Of a DNA stretch of 64,000 nt, positions 9,842-21,130 are shown one piece after another. The notes below the pieces were generated by a model, which was not told where the DNA came from, did not search any database, and saw only the letters and a list, made by a program, of their open reading frames with translations. Numbering within the stretch: position 1 is the stretch's first letter; each line of letters begins with the position of its first letter. The position numbers were made by a program, and so were the translations under genes. Origin of the DNA: Adiantum capillus-veneris (taxonomy: Eukaryota; Streptophyta; Polypodiopsida; Polypodiales; Pteridaceae); NCBI GenBank assembly GCA_014529385.2, contig CM043952.1, positions 64,282,870-64,346,869 on the forward strand. Reading direction: 5' to 3'.

Positions 9842-11150
9842 TGTGAAAGTGCATCAGCCACTTGATTGTGCTTACCAGCAATGTGAGCAATATGAAAATA
9901 AAATTTTCCCACCTCATTTGTTTGTCGGAAAGCTTGGTTTGCATCATGAAGTACTTAAGACTTTGGTGGTCAGTTTGCAAAGTAAATGGAGTCCCCAATA
10001 GATAGTGCTTCCATGTATCTAGGGCATGTAGAACGGCTAAATGCTCTTTTTCGTATATGCCCAAGACTCGTTTATCGGCATTGAGCCTTTGGGTCTCATA
10101 TGCTATGGCATACCCTTCTTGAAGCAAGACTGCTCCAAGGCAATCACCACAAGCATCACATTGGACCTCGACTGGCTTTGAGAGATCTGGAAGCATAAGG
10201 ACCGGTTGGGAAGTAAGCTTCTCTTTGAGGTTGTGAAAAGCATTTTGCTCCTTAGCAATCCATGAGTACGTAACGTTCTTTTTTGTTAAGTCATGTAATG
10301 GTCCTGCTATTTGAGAGAATTTTGCTATGAAGCGTCTATAGTATGCACACATACCAATAAAACTTCTTAGCTCATGTAGATTCCTTGGATTAGGCCATGC
10401 TTTTATTACCTCCAACTTCGATGGATCCATACAGTTACCATCTTGAGAGATAATATGACCTAAGTATTTAATCTCTTGAAGAAAAAACTCGCTTTTCTTT
10501 TTATTGATAAAAAGCCTCTTCTCCCTCAATGCTTCAAAAATCACCAGGAGATGTTCCTGTGTTCCTCCGAGGTCTTGGAGTAGATGATGATATCATCCCA
10601 GTGAATTTGCAGTAGCGTCTAAAGATTTTCTCCATTAAACGATTGAACGTGGCTGGTGCATTAGTCAAGCGAAAAGGCATAACAAGATATTCATAAAGAC
10701 CAAACATTGTACGGAATGCGGTCTTTAGGATATCTTCATCCACTATCCTTATTTTATGATAGCCACTTTTAAGGTCAATCCTACTGAAGTAGGTAGAGCC
10801 TTGTAGCTTATCAAACGGATCTTGTACATGAGGTATGGGAAGTTTGTTTTTGATAGTGATATGATTAGTGCTCTTTAGTCCACACACATGCGGTATGTGC
10901 CATCTTTCTTTTGCACGAAAAGGATTGGAGAACAAAAGGGAGAGGAGCTAGGCCTCACCATGCCTTTGTCTACCAATTCTTGTACTTGCCTCATGATCTC
11001 CTCTTGTTGAGCATGGGAAACTCGATAAGGAGGCTTGTTAGGCGGTGAACTTCCTGGTAGGAGCTCAATTCGATGGTCATCATTCCCTCGTTTTGGAGGT
11101 AAGTCCATAGGGATATCATCGATGGACACATCTTGGAAGAAATTAGACAA
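9841..11150 (-). pseudogene. pol: Gypsy-1 reverse transcriptase and RNase H
   Basis: RT motifs in order on the minus strand: PPYRVSHAQQEEI and [13 protein letters not shown] (about 11050-10876), [14 protein letters not shown] (about 10780), [11 protein letters not shown] and [12 protein letters not shown] (about 10700-10640), a frameshifted DDIIIYSK active site (about 10590), then GHIISQDG and the connection domain. The RNase H part reads VQCDACGDCLGAVLLQEG, YEKEHLAVLHAL and LQTDHQSLKYF (about 10180-9950). Broken by at least two frameshifts. Confidence 0.88.
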
Positions 11151-11416
11151 GTCTATTTCTTCTTAATTCCTATCATTTACATTTGATGAAACATTAGGAC
11201 CTTTTAGAGACTCTTTGACAAAAATCATGTATGTGAAAACTAAGCTTTTTATTGATTTATCAAAAGCAGGAGAATTTACAAGTGGTATAGTACGACTAGA
11301 CTCACTAGAATCCATATACATGCTCTTTTCCCTCTAGGTAAAATAGATTCTCCTTTATGTTGGCAGCTTTGGACATGAAGCCTCAACTTCCCAATCAAGG
11401 GAGTAACGGAGTCTTG

Positions 11417-12560
11417 TTATCCCTTGAAAGCTGTATCGGCAGTTACAGTGTCTCCCATCTCGAAAGCTTGAATGCCCAACTTGGTGGCCAACTTCGTTGA
11501 TATGAAGTTGTGAGTAGAGTTAGGGTCAAACAAGATGAAGGCATCATTCTCCCTTACCTTTCCGCAAGCATAGGAGAGAGGTGCTTTGCAATGAGCATCC
11601 TCTTTTGGAGCTTTGATAGTGGAAGCTCTAGGAGTCTCATTGCGGACATTTCTCTTGGGGCAAGAACAATAGCCATGTCCCTGCTCCCCACACTTAAAAC
11701 ATTTGTGGTCCTTGCAAAAATCTTTAAGTTCTTTAGGAAAGAGTTTATTTTTACCTTTGTAAACTCCCTTCTCCTTTGACCGATTGTTGTTCTTGTTGTT
11801 GGAATTGCCTTGGGAAGAATTTTGGACATTGGTTTTCCCCTTTGCATCAGTTTTGTCTTTGCTTTCCATGGGCTTGACATTCCTTCTAGCCCCTTGTTGG
11901 AAATTGATACGCCAAGCAACCATAGTGTGGTGGATTACTTCGATGATAGAACCAGGCCGTTGAGAGTTGACGTACTCGGCTATCTCTTCAGGTAATCCCG
12001 CACATAACTATTGCTTTTGCTCAGCAAAGTCTATCTTTTGAAAGAGAGTAGCTTTGAGATGTAAATCACAAAACGTATCCACATATTTGTGGATAGACTC
12101 ATGGTAGAGAAGCTTCAAACTCCGCCATTTGGTAAGCACTTTGTCCTTTGCATCCCTTGCAATGAATTGCTTCATGATGGAAACTCGTAGAGTTTTCCAT
12201 GTCTTTGGGGCTTCGTCGTTGCTGCGAAGGCGAGCCCATCATTGACGAGCAGATGTTTGGAAGTGCATAGCTACATGGCGTAGCTTAGAGGACTCCGTGA
12301 AGCCCTCGTCTTCAAAGGCCGCATCAAATTGCTGGATGAAGGCCAATACTTTGTTAGTAGCACCAAAGGTGCTATCATAGGTGAGCAAAGAGATACTCTT
12401 TCCTCCCTCTTTGAACTTCTTAAGCTTTTCGGACCTTTGCCATTCAGGGTAAGATTTGTGGTGTCCTCCCCTCTTGTATTCTCTAGGACTTTTGAAAATC
12501 AGGTCTCAAGCAACCACACCCGTGGTTTAGACACTGTTGATTGCAAAGACTAGTGGAGAG
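11417..12560 (-). pseudogene. gag: Gypsy-1 gag and protease
   Basis: Gag capsid residues are readable on the minus strand between about 12560 and 11950 (a KWRSLKLL segment and a YVDTFCDLH segment), followed by a basic, asparagine-rich stretch. The zinc knuckle CFKCGEQGHGYCSCPKR lies near 11690. The protease follows with FDPNSTHNFIS near 11520, where the usual DSGATHNFI active site has become DPNSTHNF. Multiple frame changes. Confidence 0.8.
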
Positions 12561-12824
12561 ATTCTAACATTGCTCGATTGATTATGGTTCCTGTTGAGCT
12601 TGCTTGTAGCTTAATAATGGTTAAGCCAAAGGCAGCCCTGAGAGGCTCTATTATGAAGACTATAGTTCCCAATGGTGTACCTCAAACTAAGTCCTTCTCA
12701 ACGAAGATAATTGATCCCTGTCACGCTTACCCTATTGCAATAAACAGGCATTGCAATAAACAGGCCCAACTTTTCATGGACAACTTAAGAACCTCTCTTC
12801 TTAAGCAAGAAAAGAGAAACCAAT

Positions 12825-12838
12825 AGCTATGATATCAA
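12825..12838 (-). other. Gypsy-1 primer-binding site
   Basis: Directly inside the 5' LTR on the minus strand reads TTGATATCATAGC, a mutated form of the TTGGTATCAGAGC site complementary to initiator tRNA-Met. It fixes the adjoining repeat as a 5' LTR on the minus strand. Confidence 0.75.
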
Positions 12839-13496
12839 TGTAATGGAAATGGCCTATGAACTTTGAGAATAGCGGAATTAAGAGAATTAGAGTGAGCATT
12901 GTCGTGAGACTACTTGAGAACATAGAGGGTGGACTTAATTAGCAGTAGCAACATAACCGTAGTACTTAATTAACTTAGCATGACCAATACATTTGCAAGA
13001 GAGAGAGTTTAGAGTACTTGACAACAGTTGAGGACCGGATTTATGTGGAGCCGGTCCCCCCTTCAATAGGCTTTTGTATTATAGATTCTCCCACCAAGAG
13101 AGACTTGGTACAATACAATGTTTGTATTGCAATGAAGATGGAAAGCTTCATGCATCACGAGCATAACATAGACTTTGTAAAAAACATTAACCATCCCCAG
13201 CCTCAGTCCCAAGGCCTCAAACACCTTTAAAGGTGGAGAGAGCTAGCGGTGAATGAGGGTAGGGAAGAGGAAGAAGAAAAATTCATACGAGAAAGAAATA
13301 GTTTCTCACTTATCATCACTCTTTTTGCTTAGCATACATAATAGCATAGTAATGAAGATGAAGAAAATGGCAAGCTTAAGCATTGAAGCATGGTTCTTGG
13401 TTGGATTTGCATTCCATAGCCAAGAGTGTTGGTGTAGTCTCTCAACTTCTCTACAAGCTTGGAGAAGGTTCTTGCACTTTGCAATTCACACAATGA

Positions 13497-13533
<37 letters not shown>

Positions 13534-14804
13534 TATACCTCCCAAGCTAGCCCCCGGTGCCCCCTTGCTTTGATCGACCCCTCTTCTAGCACTAGCTTGC
13601 ACTTGATTGGACCTCCTCAAGCTTGGCCAATCACATGCTTAGTGCATATCAAGCAACAAGGGTAGCTTTGGGACAAGTGTCCCCCTTTCCCCTTTGAGAG
13701 AGAGGATTTGATAAATGCATAAACAATTAATTAAATTAACTAAATTATCATTGGACCTCTCAGGAGGCCAACCAATAGGCTTTAGGCACACTATGAGGGC
13801 AACATGAAGAGGAGCTTGACAAGTGTCCTATTTGATTTCTTTGTACCAAGCTTTCCTTGTGTGAGGGTGTGTGTGTTCTCTCTCTAGCTCCTACAAAGAG
13901 GGCTCGCCCCCTCATGAGTAGGGATGTGCTTTGACTTTTGGACACCTTAACCCCAAAAGCACCTTAGTCATAGATAACCTTAGCATCTTAGTCATTAATC
14001 ACCTCAAGCACCTTAGTCGGCAAGCACTACAAGCACCTCAAGCTTGGGTCGGGTTCCCACCTCAAGCACAACCCTAGCTTGCCTAAGTTCAAAGGACTTT
14101 TAACACTAACCATTGGAGGTCTTTACTAAATCTAACCCTAAGGTATTTAAGCTCCATTAGCTAGCCTTGTTCTTTGGCCTATCATCTCTCATTTGGACCC
14201 CTTTAACATTGGCCCCGTGTTGAGATAGATCCATAAGCACATGTCTATATTCTAACCCTTGTTCCCGTCTATTCTCCCACATTAAATGATCAGATTAATA
14301 TGAGAAAATCATTTGCATTAGGAAGAGGATGGGGTCTAGGAGGGCCTCTTTATTTGCCGTGAGATTATGGAGGTGATTAACATTTTGACAAATGGATGCA
14401 TGCCATGTGTGCAAGAATGGTGGGTGTGTAAGAGAGGTGTAAGAGTGGTCAAAGAAGCAATTTTTGCCCAAAAAGGGGATGGACAACTTTATGATTTTTG
14501 GCCTTTCCTAACTCCTATATATGATCTTTGATTGAGCGGAGACTATAGATTTGGAATCTACACATCGAGCTCTTTCCATAGATGTGTTACATGATATAGT
14601 TTTCCCACTAGATTTTAAATTTCATTTTGAGGGGAAATTTGAATTCAAATAAACTAGCCGTTTTTCTTGTTTTAATTCAAAATTTATCCTTTGATTGCTT
14701 TCTTAATACTAAAGGTTTGACTCCCTTAAACTGCCAAACAAAGAGGCCATGCTAGACTCCATTCTCTTCCTAATGGGGTTGGTTAGATATTAGATTTTAT
14801 GACA
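12839..14804 (-). repeat. Gypsy-1 5' LTR (interrupted by a TIR element)
   Basis: Minus-strand sequence starts TGTCATAAAATC at 14804 and ends CCATTACA at 12839. It is collinear with the solo LTR at 110-1736 apart from a 460-bp insertion (14316-14775). Net LTR length is about 1.5 kb. A GT/GA microsatellite is at 13497-13533. Confidence 0.9.
14316..14775. mobile_element. 460-bp non-autonomous TIR element (MITE-like)
   Basis: Present in the Gypsy-1 LTR but absent from the solo LTR, which gives an empty site. The ends are imperfect inverted repeats of about 36 bp: the left begins cattaggaagaggatgg and the reverse complement of the right begins cattaggaagagaatgg, continuing through gtctag and ggcctctt. 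No ORF. The target duplication is not resolved (at most 1-3 bp), so the superfamily is not assigned. Confidence 0.8.
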
Positions 14805-15420
14805 TTTGACTTGGAATGAAATACGGGGTTCTTTGCTAATGCAATCACACTCTAGCTGTCACAATGTGGCATTGGAATCTGGTGCATACCAAGGTCTCCC
14901 ACTAGATGAGATAACCATAGAGCTTCCTTGCTAGCACTAGAAACTGCAAACATACTCACCCTCAGTGGTGGAAGATGAAGTGCAATTTTGGAGACATGAT
15001 CTCAAAGAAATTGATGCTCCAATAAACAAGAAAACGTAGCCAAATGTGGATCTCCTAGTGTCACACAACCCGCATAATTCGAATTAGTGTATCCAACTGT
15101 GGATGCATCATTGTTCCCAAATCGTATAAGCACTTGCTGGTTGAACCCTTGATGTATCTCAAGATATGTTTTACTCCTTCCTAATGCTTTTTGCCTGGAT
15201 TTTCCATATACCTATTGATTGCTCCCCTTGCAAATGCGATATCTAATCGTGTGATAACCATGGCAAAGATGAATCTGCCAACTACCAAAGAATATGACAC
15301 TTTTTCCATCTATGCCTTTTTAGCATCCGATTTGGGGCAATCATTCTAGCTAAGTTTTACATATGCAGCCATTGGGGTACTCAATGCTTTCCCTTAAGGC
15401 GTGCTACCATGAAGTGAAAG
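14805..15420 (-). pseudogene. pol: Copia RT/RNase H fragment, minus strand (Copia-2)
   Basis: The reverse complement aligns closely with plus-strand Copia-1 at 17865-18460: it includes the region around STP in the end of RT, the VSRYMENPGKKHW-like segment, YIKGSTSKC and the RNase H SVIALAKNPVFHSK-like segment. It is cut at 14804 by the Gypsy-1 LTR. Stops throughout. Confidence 0.8.
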
Positions 15421-16262
15421 AGTGGATTATCCCATTAGCTTCTTATTACTTTATTTATCAAAGAATAAGGTATGATGAAGGGAAGAGTATATGTCGAAAG
15501 AAGTCAATGCATTTGTGGCTAGTTATGGGATGGAACACCAATGTACAATGCCTTATACACCTCAAAAAATGGTATTGCTCAAAGGAAAAATAGGTCACTT
15601 ATGGAGATGGCATGAAATGTGGTCAAAATCCAACCTTTGTCACATGGTTTTTGGCTAGAGGCTATCATGTGTAATGCCTACATACTTAATAGGCGTCCCA
15701 CCAAAGCTTTGCAATGAGGCATGGCATTATAAAATCCATCTATTAGTCGCGTGTTTTTATTGCTTGGCTTATGCTCTAGTGCCACAATAACAATGTAAGA
15801 AATTTAATGATAAGGGTATTGAATGCATCTTTGTTGGGTTATTGTGTTGAAAGCAAGGGTTATCATTACATCATCCATAGTCAAACTATATCTTAACTTC
15901 TTGAGATGTTGTTTTTGTGGAAGATGCAATTCAGTCCTTGTTGTCATGTACTAAAGAGACATGTGTAAGCTCAGAAGAAGTTTTCAATACCTTGTTGCCT
16001 CTTTCCAATAGTGGGAATACAGTGAAGCAAATATTTGGCCTATGCAAGCTTCAAGTGACGTCATAGATCAACCTATTTCTGATGCCGATGTAAATAATAC
16101 ACTTGATGAGAATAGGATAAAAAATGAGAAAGCTAAAGGGAAGCCAAAATGGCTGGTGCATGTTTTGCGTGATAATAAATTGGATGCACCTTTGTCTTGT
16201 TGTACTTGTTTGGGTTCTCATCATGCTTCTTGTGCATCAGATTGTTAAGCTTTGGTTATGTC
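15421..16262 (+). pseudogene. pol: Copia integrase fragment and linker, plus strand
   Basis: Degenerate integrase core: FVASYGMEHQC, PYTPQKN and GIAQRKNRSLMEMA in shifting frames (about 15500-15620), then ILNRRPTKAL (about 15690). The integrase-RT linker follows, with KPKWLVHVLRDNKLDAPLS at 16141-16197 and CASDC. Many stops and frameshifts. The strand switches near 16262. Confidence 0.7.
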
Positions 16263-16655
16263 AAGTTCATAAAGAGCTCTTTAATTGCAAGATACCCATA
16301 AAATTGCTATCCTTTAGCATAGTCTATACATGGAGCAAGCTTTTGCCACCTATCAATTGTAATAAACATATACTTATCAATTTCATTACAAAAAATGTTA
16401 GATGCAACTATTTCATCACCAAACAACTGAGATCATGAACAATACATCTGTCATCCACAAATTTGACAACAAGACCAAATCTTGCAAGTGTAGATATAGA
16501 AAAAAAGTTCTTTTTATCCCGTATACATAAAAGTGTACCAACCAGTGTGAAAGAACTACCATTTGCATCAATTAGCACAATCTTTCCAACAATTTACTTG
16601 ATAAACCGATCACCTAGTTCACCATTGAAGTATTAAGATTTCGTAGGATATGTGG
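16263..16655 (-). pseudogene. pol: Copia protease/pre-integrase fragment, minus strand
   Basis: The reverse complement encodes a decayed copia segment downstream of the protease: LVGTLLCIR-like, then KNFFSISTLARFGLVVKF and VDDRCIVHDLS around 16540-16430. It lies between two plus-strand copia segments, so the block is inverted or separately inserted. I see no LTR edge at either border. Confidence 0.6.
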
Positions 16656-16659
16656 ACGA

Positions 16660-18588
16660 GAAAATAACCTAATTACAATAGATTACGTGTATTTGGGTGT
16701 GAATCATTCTCACATGTGCCAAAAGAGCTTAGACAAAAGCAAGATCCCAAATCACACAAGTGCATCTTCATTGGATATGGTGTGGACGGAGAGATGGGAT
16801 ATCGTCTTTGGCACCCAGAATCCAAGAAGGTTATATGCAGCTCACAATTGATATTCAATGAGTCTAAGATGCATAGACAGTCAGTGAGAGAGGTTGAATA
16901 TCGCAAAGTAAGGTTTGAGGATGTAGCCTCACCACTAGTTACGCAGAATGCTAGACATGCTAGTGATGCACCTTCCACAAGTACACAAACAAATGTTACT
17001 CTAGAGAGAGCGAAATCCAGCAATCAAGCATTGAGAAGATCTATTCTAGCGTTTTCAGCCAAGATTATACTATTTGTTAGTCACTGACTGCGGTGAGCCC
17101 ACTTGTTATAAAGAAGCTATTCACATGGAAGATAACATAAAGTGGGAGCATGCTATGCAATCTAAGTCGATCTCAACCAATGAGACTTGGGAATTGACAG
17201 AGTTACCAGAGAGTAAACAAGCATGACCTTGCAAATGGGTGTATAAGAAGAAGTACAAGGCAAAAGATCATGAGTCTAAGTATAAAGCTAGATTGGTTGC
17301 TAAAGGATTTAAGAAGAAGAAAGGCGTCGATTTCGATGAGATCTTTTCTCCAATGGTCAAGATGACTACACTGTGTCTTGTGCTTGGTCTAGTAGCCATA
17401 GTGTACATGGAATTCGTTCAAATGGATGTAAAAATGACGTTTCTTCATGCGGATCTCAAAGAAGATGTCTACATGATGCAGCCAGAAGGTTCCAAGATAA
17501 AGCCTAGGAAGCCAACAAGGACAGAAGTGGTGTCTAGATTGAAGAAGGCTTTGTATGGACTAAAGCAAGGCTCAAGGGAGTGGTACATTAAGTTTGATAA
17601 GTACATACGGAGCCAAGATGATCAATGTTTGTACATGAGGAGATTGGACGATGGTTCCCTCATCATTTTAATCCTATACATGGATGATATGCTTATAGTC
17701 GGGAAGTCAAAAGATGAGATTGCATTTCTCAAAGACACCTTAAGTAAGCAATTTTCCATAAAAGATTTGGGTGATCACTTTCTTGGTATGCGTATTAAGA
17801 GAGATCATAAGTGTGGAATACTTGAACTATCACAGGAAGAGTCTCTTCACAAAGTCGTGCAACATTTTAACATGCAAGGGGGGAAAGCATTGAGTACTCC
17901 AATGACTGCACATGTAAATCTTAGCAAGAATGATTGCCCCAAATTTGATGCTGAAAAGGCAGAGATGGAAAATATTCCATATTCTTCGTTAGTTGGCAAT
18001 CTCATGTCACCATGGTTAGCACGCGACCAGACATTGCATTTGCAGTAGAAGTGGTCAGCAGGTATATGGAAAACCCAGGCAGAAAGCATTGGGAAGAAGT
18101 GAAACATATCTTGAGATACATCAAGGGTTCAACCAGCAAGTGCTTACACTTTGAGAACAATGACGTATCCATAGTTGGATACACTGATTTTGATTATGCG
18201 AGTTATATGGACACTAGGAGATCCACATCTGGCTACATTTTCTTGTTTGTTGGAGCGACAATCTCTTGGAGATCGTGTCTCCAAAATTGCACTTCGCCTT
18301 CCACCACCGAGGTTGAGTATGTTGCAGTTTCCAGTGCCAACAAGGAAGATGTGTGGTTATCTCGTCTAGTGAGAGACCTTGGTATACACCAAAGTCCAAT
18401 GTTACATTCTAACAATTAGAGTGCGATTGCGTTAGCAAAGAACCTGGTGTTTCATTCCAAATCAAAACACACCGAAGTCATGTATCATGTGATACGTAAT
18501 ATTTTGACTAGCAAACGCTTTGAGTTAGCCAAAGTCAACACGGATGAGAACCAAGTGGATGCTCCGACAAAGAGATTATCATCATAAC
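16660..18588 (+). pseudogene. pol: Copia-1 integrase end, reverse transcriptase, RNase H
   Basis: Integrase C-terminal segment KCIFIGYGVDGEMGYRLW (about 16760-16815), then RT: CKWVYKKKYKAKDHESKY (17230 on), KARLVAKGF, FSPMVKMTTL, FVQMDVKMTFLHADL, KALYGLKQ and the active site LYMDDMLIVG (about 17676-17705). Next come SIKDLGDHFLGM and YSSLVGNL. The frame shifts near 18015, then RNase H reads ISWRSCLQ and STTEVEY. The last residues DAPTKRLSS end near 18588. A TGA at 17224 and a stop at 18417 break it. This is the best-preserved RT of the older copia material. Confidence 0.9.
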
Positions 18589-18711
18589 AATTTTCACATT
18601 GCATATAGATGATGGACGTTGGGTGAAGCTATGGGCACAATTTGCATTTGTATAGTTGTACATACTAACCCTTATACCGACTTGGGCCACGTTGGCCTTC
18701 AAATGGGATAT

Positions 18712-18902
18712 TGTCAAAGTTTAGGCCTAGTGGTTGGCTGCCCATCACTTATTCTTTGGTTATATGGAAGAATAAGGAGTTGTGAGATTTTCCTTCTCAC
18801 AATAGCTCCACCAAAACTACTATCCCCTCTCCTCTTCCTGCACACACAAGCACGGGGATCTCCTCCCGTCAGAGAGTCAGATGGGGGGGTGCAGGGTGAT
18901 GT

Positions 18903-18984
<82 letters not shown>

Positions 18985-19300
18985 CCCCCCCCCCCCCCCC
19001 TCTTTTTCTCTCTCTGTACATGGCGGTGCTGTTACACCATTCCCCTCTTGAAGCTGGGCCCGCCATACGGCTAAGAAGGAAGGTGGCCACTTGCTCCAAA
19101 CCTTATAAAAAGGTGAGCTTTACATGCTCACTTAGCATTGGTGTTGTTTGTGAGAAGTGTCTATACATTAGGATTGTGAGGACCTTACCTGCAAAGGGAT
19201 AGTGTTAAGTGTCGGATCTATGGTAAACGACAAGGATAAGCAGGCTATTGTGGAGTTGACTGCTCAATTCAATATCAGGTGACTTTTGGCATTGAAATGG
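18712..19300 (+). repeat. Copia-1 3' LTR (right edge uncertain)
   Basis: A polypurine-like tract (caaatgggatat, 18700-18711) precedes TGTCAAAGTTTAGG at 18712, the usual start of a 3' LTR about 120 bp after the RNase H end. A TATA-like ttataaaaag lies near 19103. The LTR includes the CT/poly-C tract. No TG...CA right end or target duplication could be fixed because no 5' LTR is available. Confidence 0.6.
18904..19000. repeat. (CT)n microsatellite and poly-C run
   Basis: About 39 CT units (18904-18981) run straight into 19 cytosines (18982-19000), inside the Copia-1 LTR. Long Ser-Leu and Arg-Glu ORFs across it are artefacts of the repeat. Confidence 0.95.
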
Positions 19301-19568
19301 ACTATTGTCCAATCTATTTGATGGTTGTGAGTATTCCTCATGCATATGTTGGTAGAGGCACTTGAATAACTACTTCTGCTGCTGTTGAACGTTAACTCAT
19401 GTGAGCTTGTAAAGCACAAGGGGCTTCATATGTTTTTTTCCCCTTGTAAATGATTTCATCTCTGCATATATGATTAGTTTGACCTTTTTTATTATTTACT
19501 TTGAAAGAAATCTAGTTGGGTGACATCTATAATATGTGGGATACCCATGCATCACCTGCATATGGTAC
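19301..19568. other. No gene seen between Copia-1 LTR and Gypsy-2
   Basis: AT-rich sequence without coding potential or repeat edges that I recognise. It may contain the rest of the Copia-1 LTR. Confidence 0.5.
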
Positions 19569-19691
19569 TGAAAGGGCGGTGGTAATGCATGTGCTAGTCT
19601 CCACCCAACCGTGCTATCTTATAGACTCCCCCTAGAGTACACACTGTCCGACTGTGCCGGTGGCCTTGCCTGTAGGACCCATGTCCTTACA
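19569..19691 (-). repeat. Gypsy-2 3' LTR, 123 bp
   Basis: On the minus strand begins TGTAAGGACAT and ends CCGCCCTTTCA, directly after the polypurine tract. It matches 25341-25451. At about 123 bp it is far below the usual gypsy LTR length. Confidence 0.8.
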
Positions 19692-19723
19692 TTACCCCCC
19701 CCCCTTGGAGAATCGTTTTCGTC

Positions 19724-21130
19724 CTAAAAAACGAACGTAGAAAAACGTTTCTTAAGTGCGGAGACATTCTCCCATGTAGAACCTTCTTCATGTCTATCTA
19801 GCCATTTTACCAACACCTGTCGTCTGACATGATGTCTAGTGCAAATCTCATGAGAATCCAAAATCTTTTCGGGCTCATGAGGGATGCTTGGTGGTTCGAT
19901 AAGGTCAACTAACACACCTATGTCAATGACATTATCATTTTGTCCTAGCCGTTTTCGTAAATGGCTAGTAGGAAAAACAAGATGAACTCGTGAGTGCTCT
20001 GGAAGAGCTAACTTATAGGCCACTTGACCTATACGTTTGAGAATGGTAAACGGTCCACAATAGCGTGGTGAAAGTTTAGCAACTTTTCCCGTCTTCAAAC
20101 TTTCCGAATGCTCCGGAACTTTGAGGAAAACCTTGTCTCCTTCTTTGAAAGTATCAAGACAACGATGCTCATCTGCATACTTCTTATATCGATCTTGAGC
20201 TTGCTTAACATTTTGTTGAGCAACTCAAAGCATGTCAAAATGGTCTTGGAGAAAATCCTTCACTTGCTGTATCTTCTCTTTAGCCAACCCCACTGTAATG
20301 GGTGATCTAGGTTGAAATCCATACAAAAGCATAAATGGACTAAACCCTGTAGTCACATGCTTTGAACTATTATAAGCAAATTCCAATATAGGTAAGTAGT
20401 CTTCCCAATTGGTTTGCTTCTTGCTAACGTACGCTCGTAGCATATCCTCTAGCACTTGATTAACTCTTTTTGTTTGACCATCCGTTTTTGGATGATTAGC
20501 CGTACTTAGATTAAGTTTAGTTTCCAACTTTTGGAACACAGCTCTCCATAAGTGATTATCGAACTTTCGATCTCTGTCAATAATGATACTAGCTGGTTAG
20601 ACCGTAGAGTTTACATATATGCTCTACAAATAGCCATGCTAATTCCGCTGTCTTAACCGTAGTCTTAATGGGAATGAATCGACCCATCTCGGCGAGACGG
20701 TCTACAATTACCCATATGGCATCATGGCCATGATTTGTAGTAGGTAGTCCTACTACAAAATCCATAGAGATACTCTCCCACTTACCTTGTGGAATCTCTA
20801 AAGGTTGTAAAAGGACATCTACCTTGAGGCACTCTGCCTTATTAACTTGGCATTGTTGGCAGTTTAGTACGTACTCTTGAACATCATGATGTAAGCCCGA
20901 TCAATAAAATTGCCGTCGAACTAAGACATATGTCTTACGAATATCTGGATGACCAGCACTTGGACTATCGTGACACTCAAATAAGATTTGGCCCCTAGTG
21001 TCTGAGTCCTTTGGAACACATACTCTACCTTTGTACAGTAAGTAGCCATTATCGATGGAAAAATTCTTCCATCGCTTAAGCTTTTTCTGAGTAGGGGTGG
21101 AGCTCTGTGTGTTGGAGTTTCTATCTGCGC
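19724..21130 (-). pseudogene. pol: Gypsy-2 integrase with chromodomain
   Basis: Zinc-binding part with SPSAGHPDIRKTY (about 20970-20930) and CQQCQ-like residues near 20860. The core's last third reads HPKTDGQTKRVNQVLEDML with the catalytic glutamine/glutamate area degenerate, then LEFAYNSS and PFMLLYG (20539-20225). The C-terminal GPY/F module (YCGPFTILKRIGQVAYKL) and a chromodomain with RRQVLVKWLDRHEEGSTWE (about 19810-19755) follow. Chromodomains steer such elements to heterochromatin. The central core is interrupted by stops. Confidence 0.85.

Larger units (their letters stand above)
9405..14804 (-). mobile_element. Gypsy-1, Ty3/gypsy element truncated at its 3' end
   Basis: Reading on the minus strand: 5' LTR (14804-12839), PBS, gag, protease, RT, RNase H, and the zinc-finger part of integrase, ending near 9405 at a junction with LARD-3 leader. 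The integrase core and the 3' LTR are missing. The 5' LTR is inserted in a minus-strand copia fragment. A solo LTR of the same family sits in Helitron-A. Confidence 0.88.

Noticed and set aside
110-14804. Inverted copies at 110-1736 and 12839-14804 as giant terminal inverted repeats of one large transposon
   Set aside because: The left copy has its own perfect 5-bp duplication and the right copy is followed by a primer-binding site and gag, so they are a solo LTR and a 5' LTR of the same family.
18869-19099. Long Ser-Leu/Arg-Glu ORFs over CT and GA tracts (also 26064, 27731, 29044, 29082, 29113)
   Set aside because: Pure products of dinucleotide repeats open in several frames.
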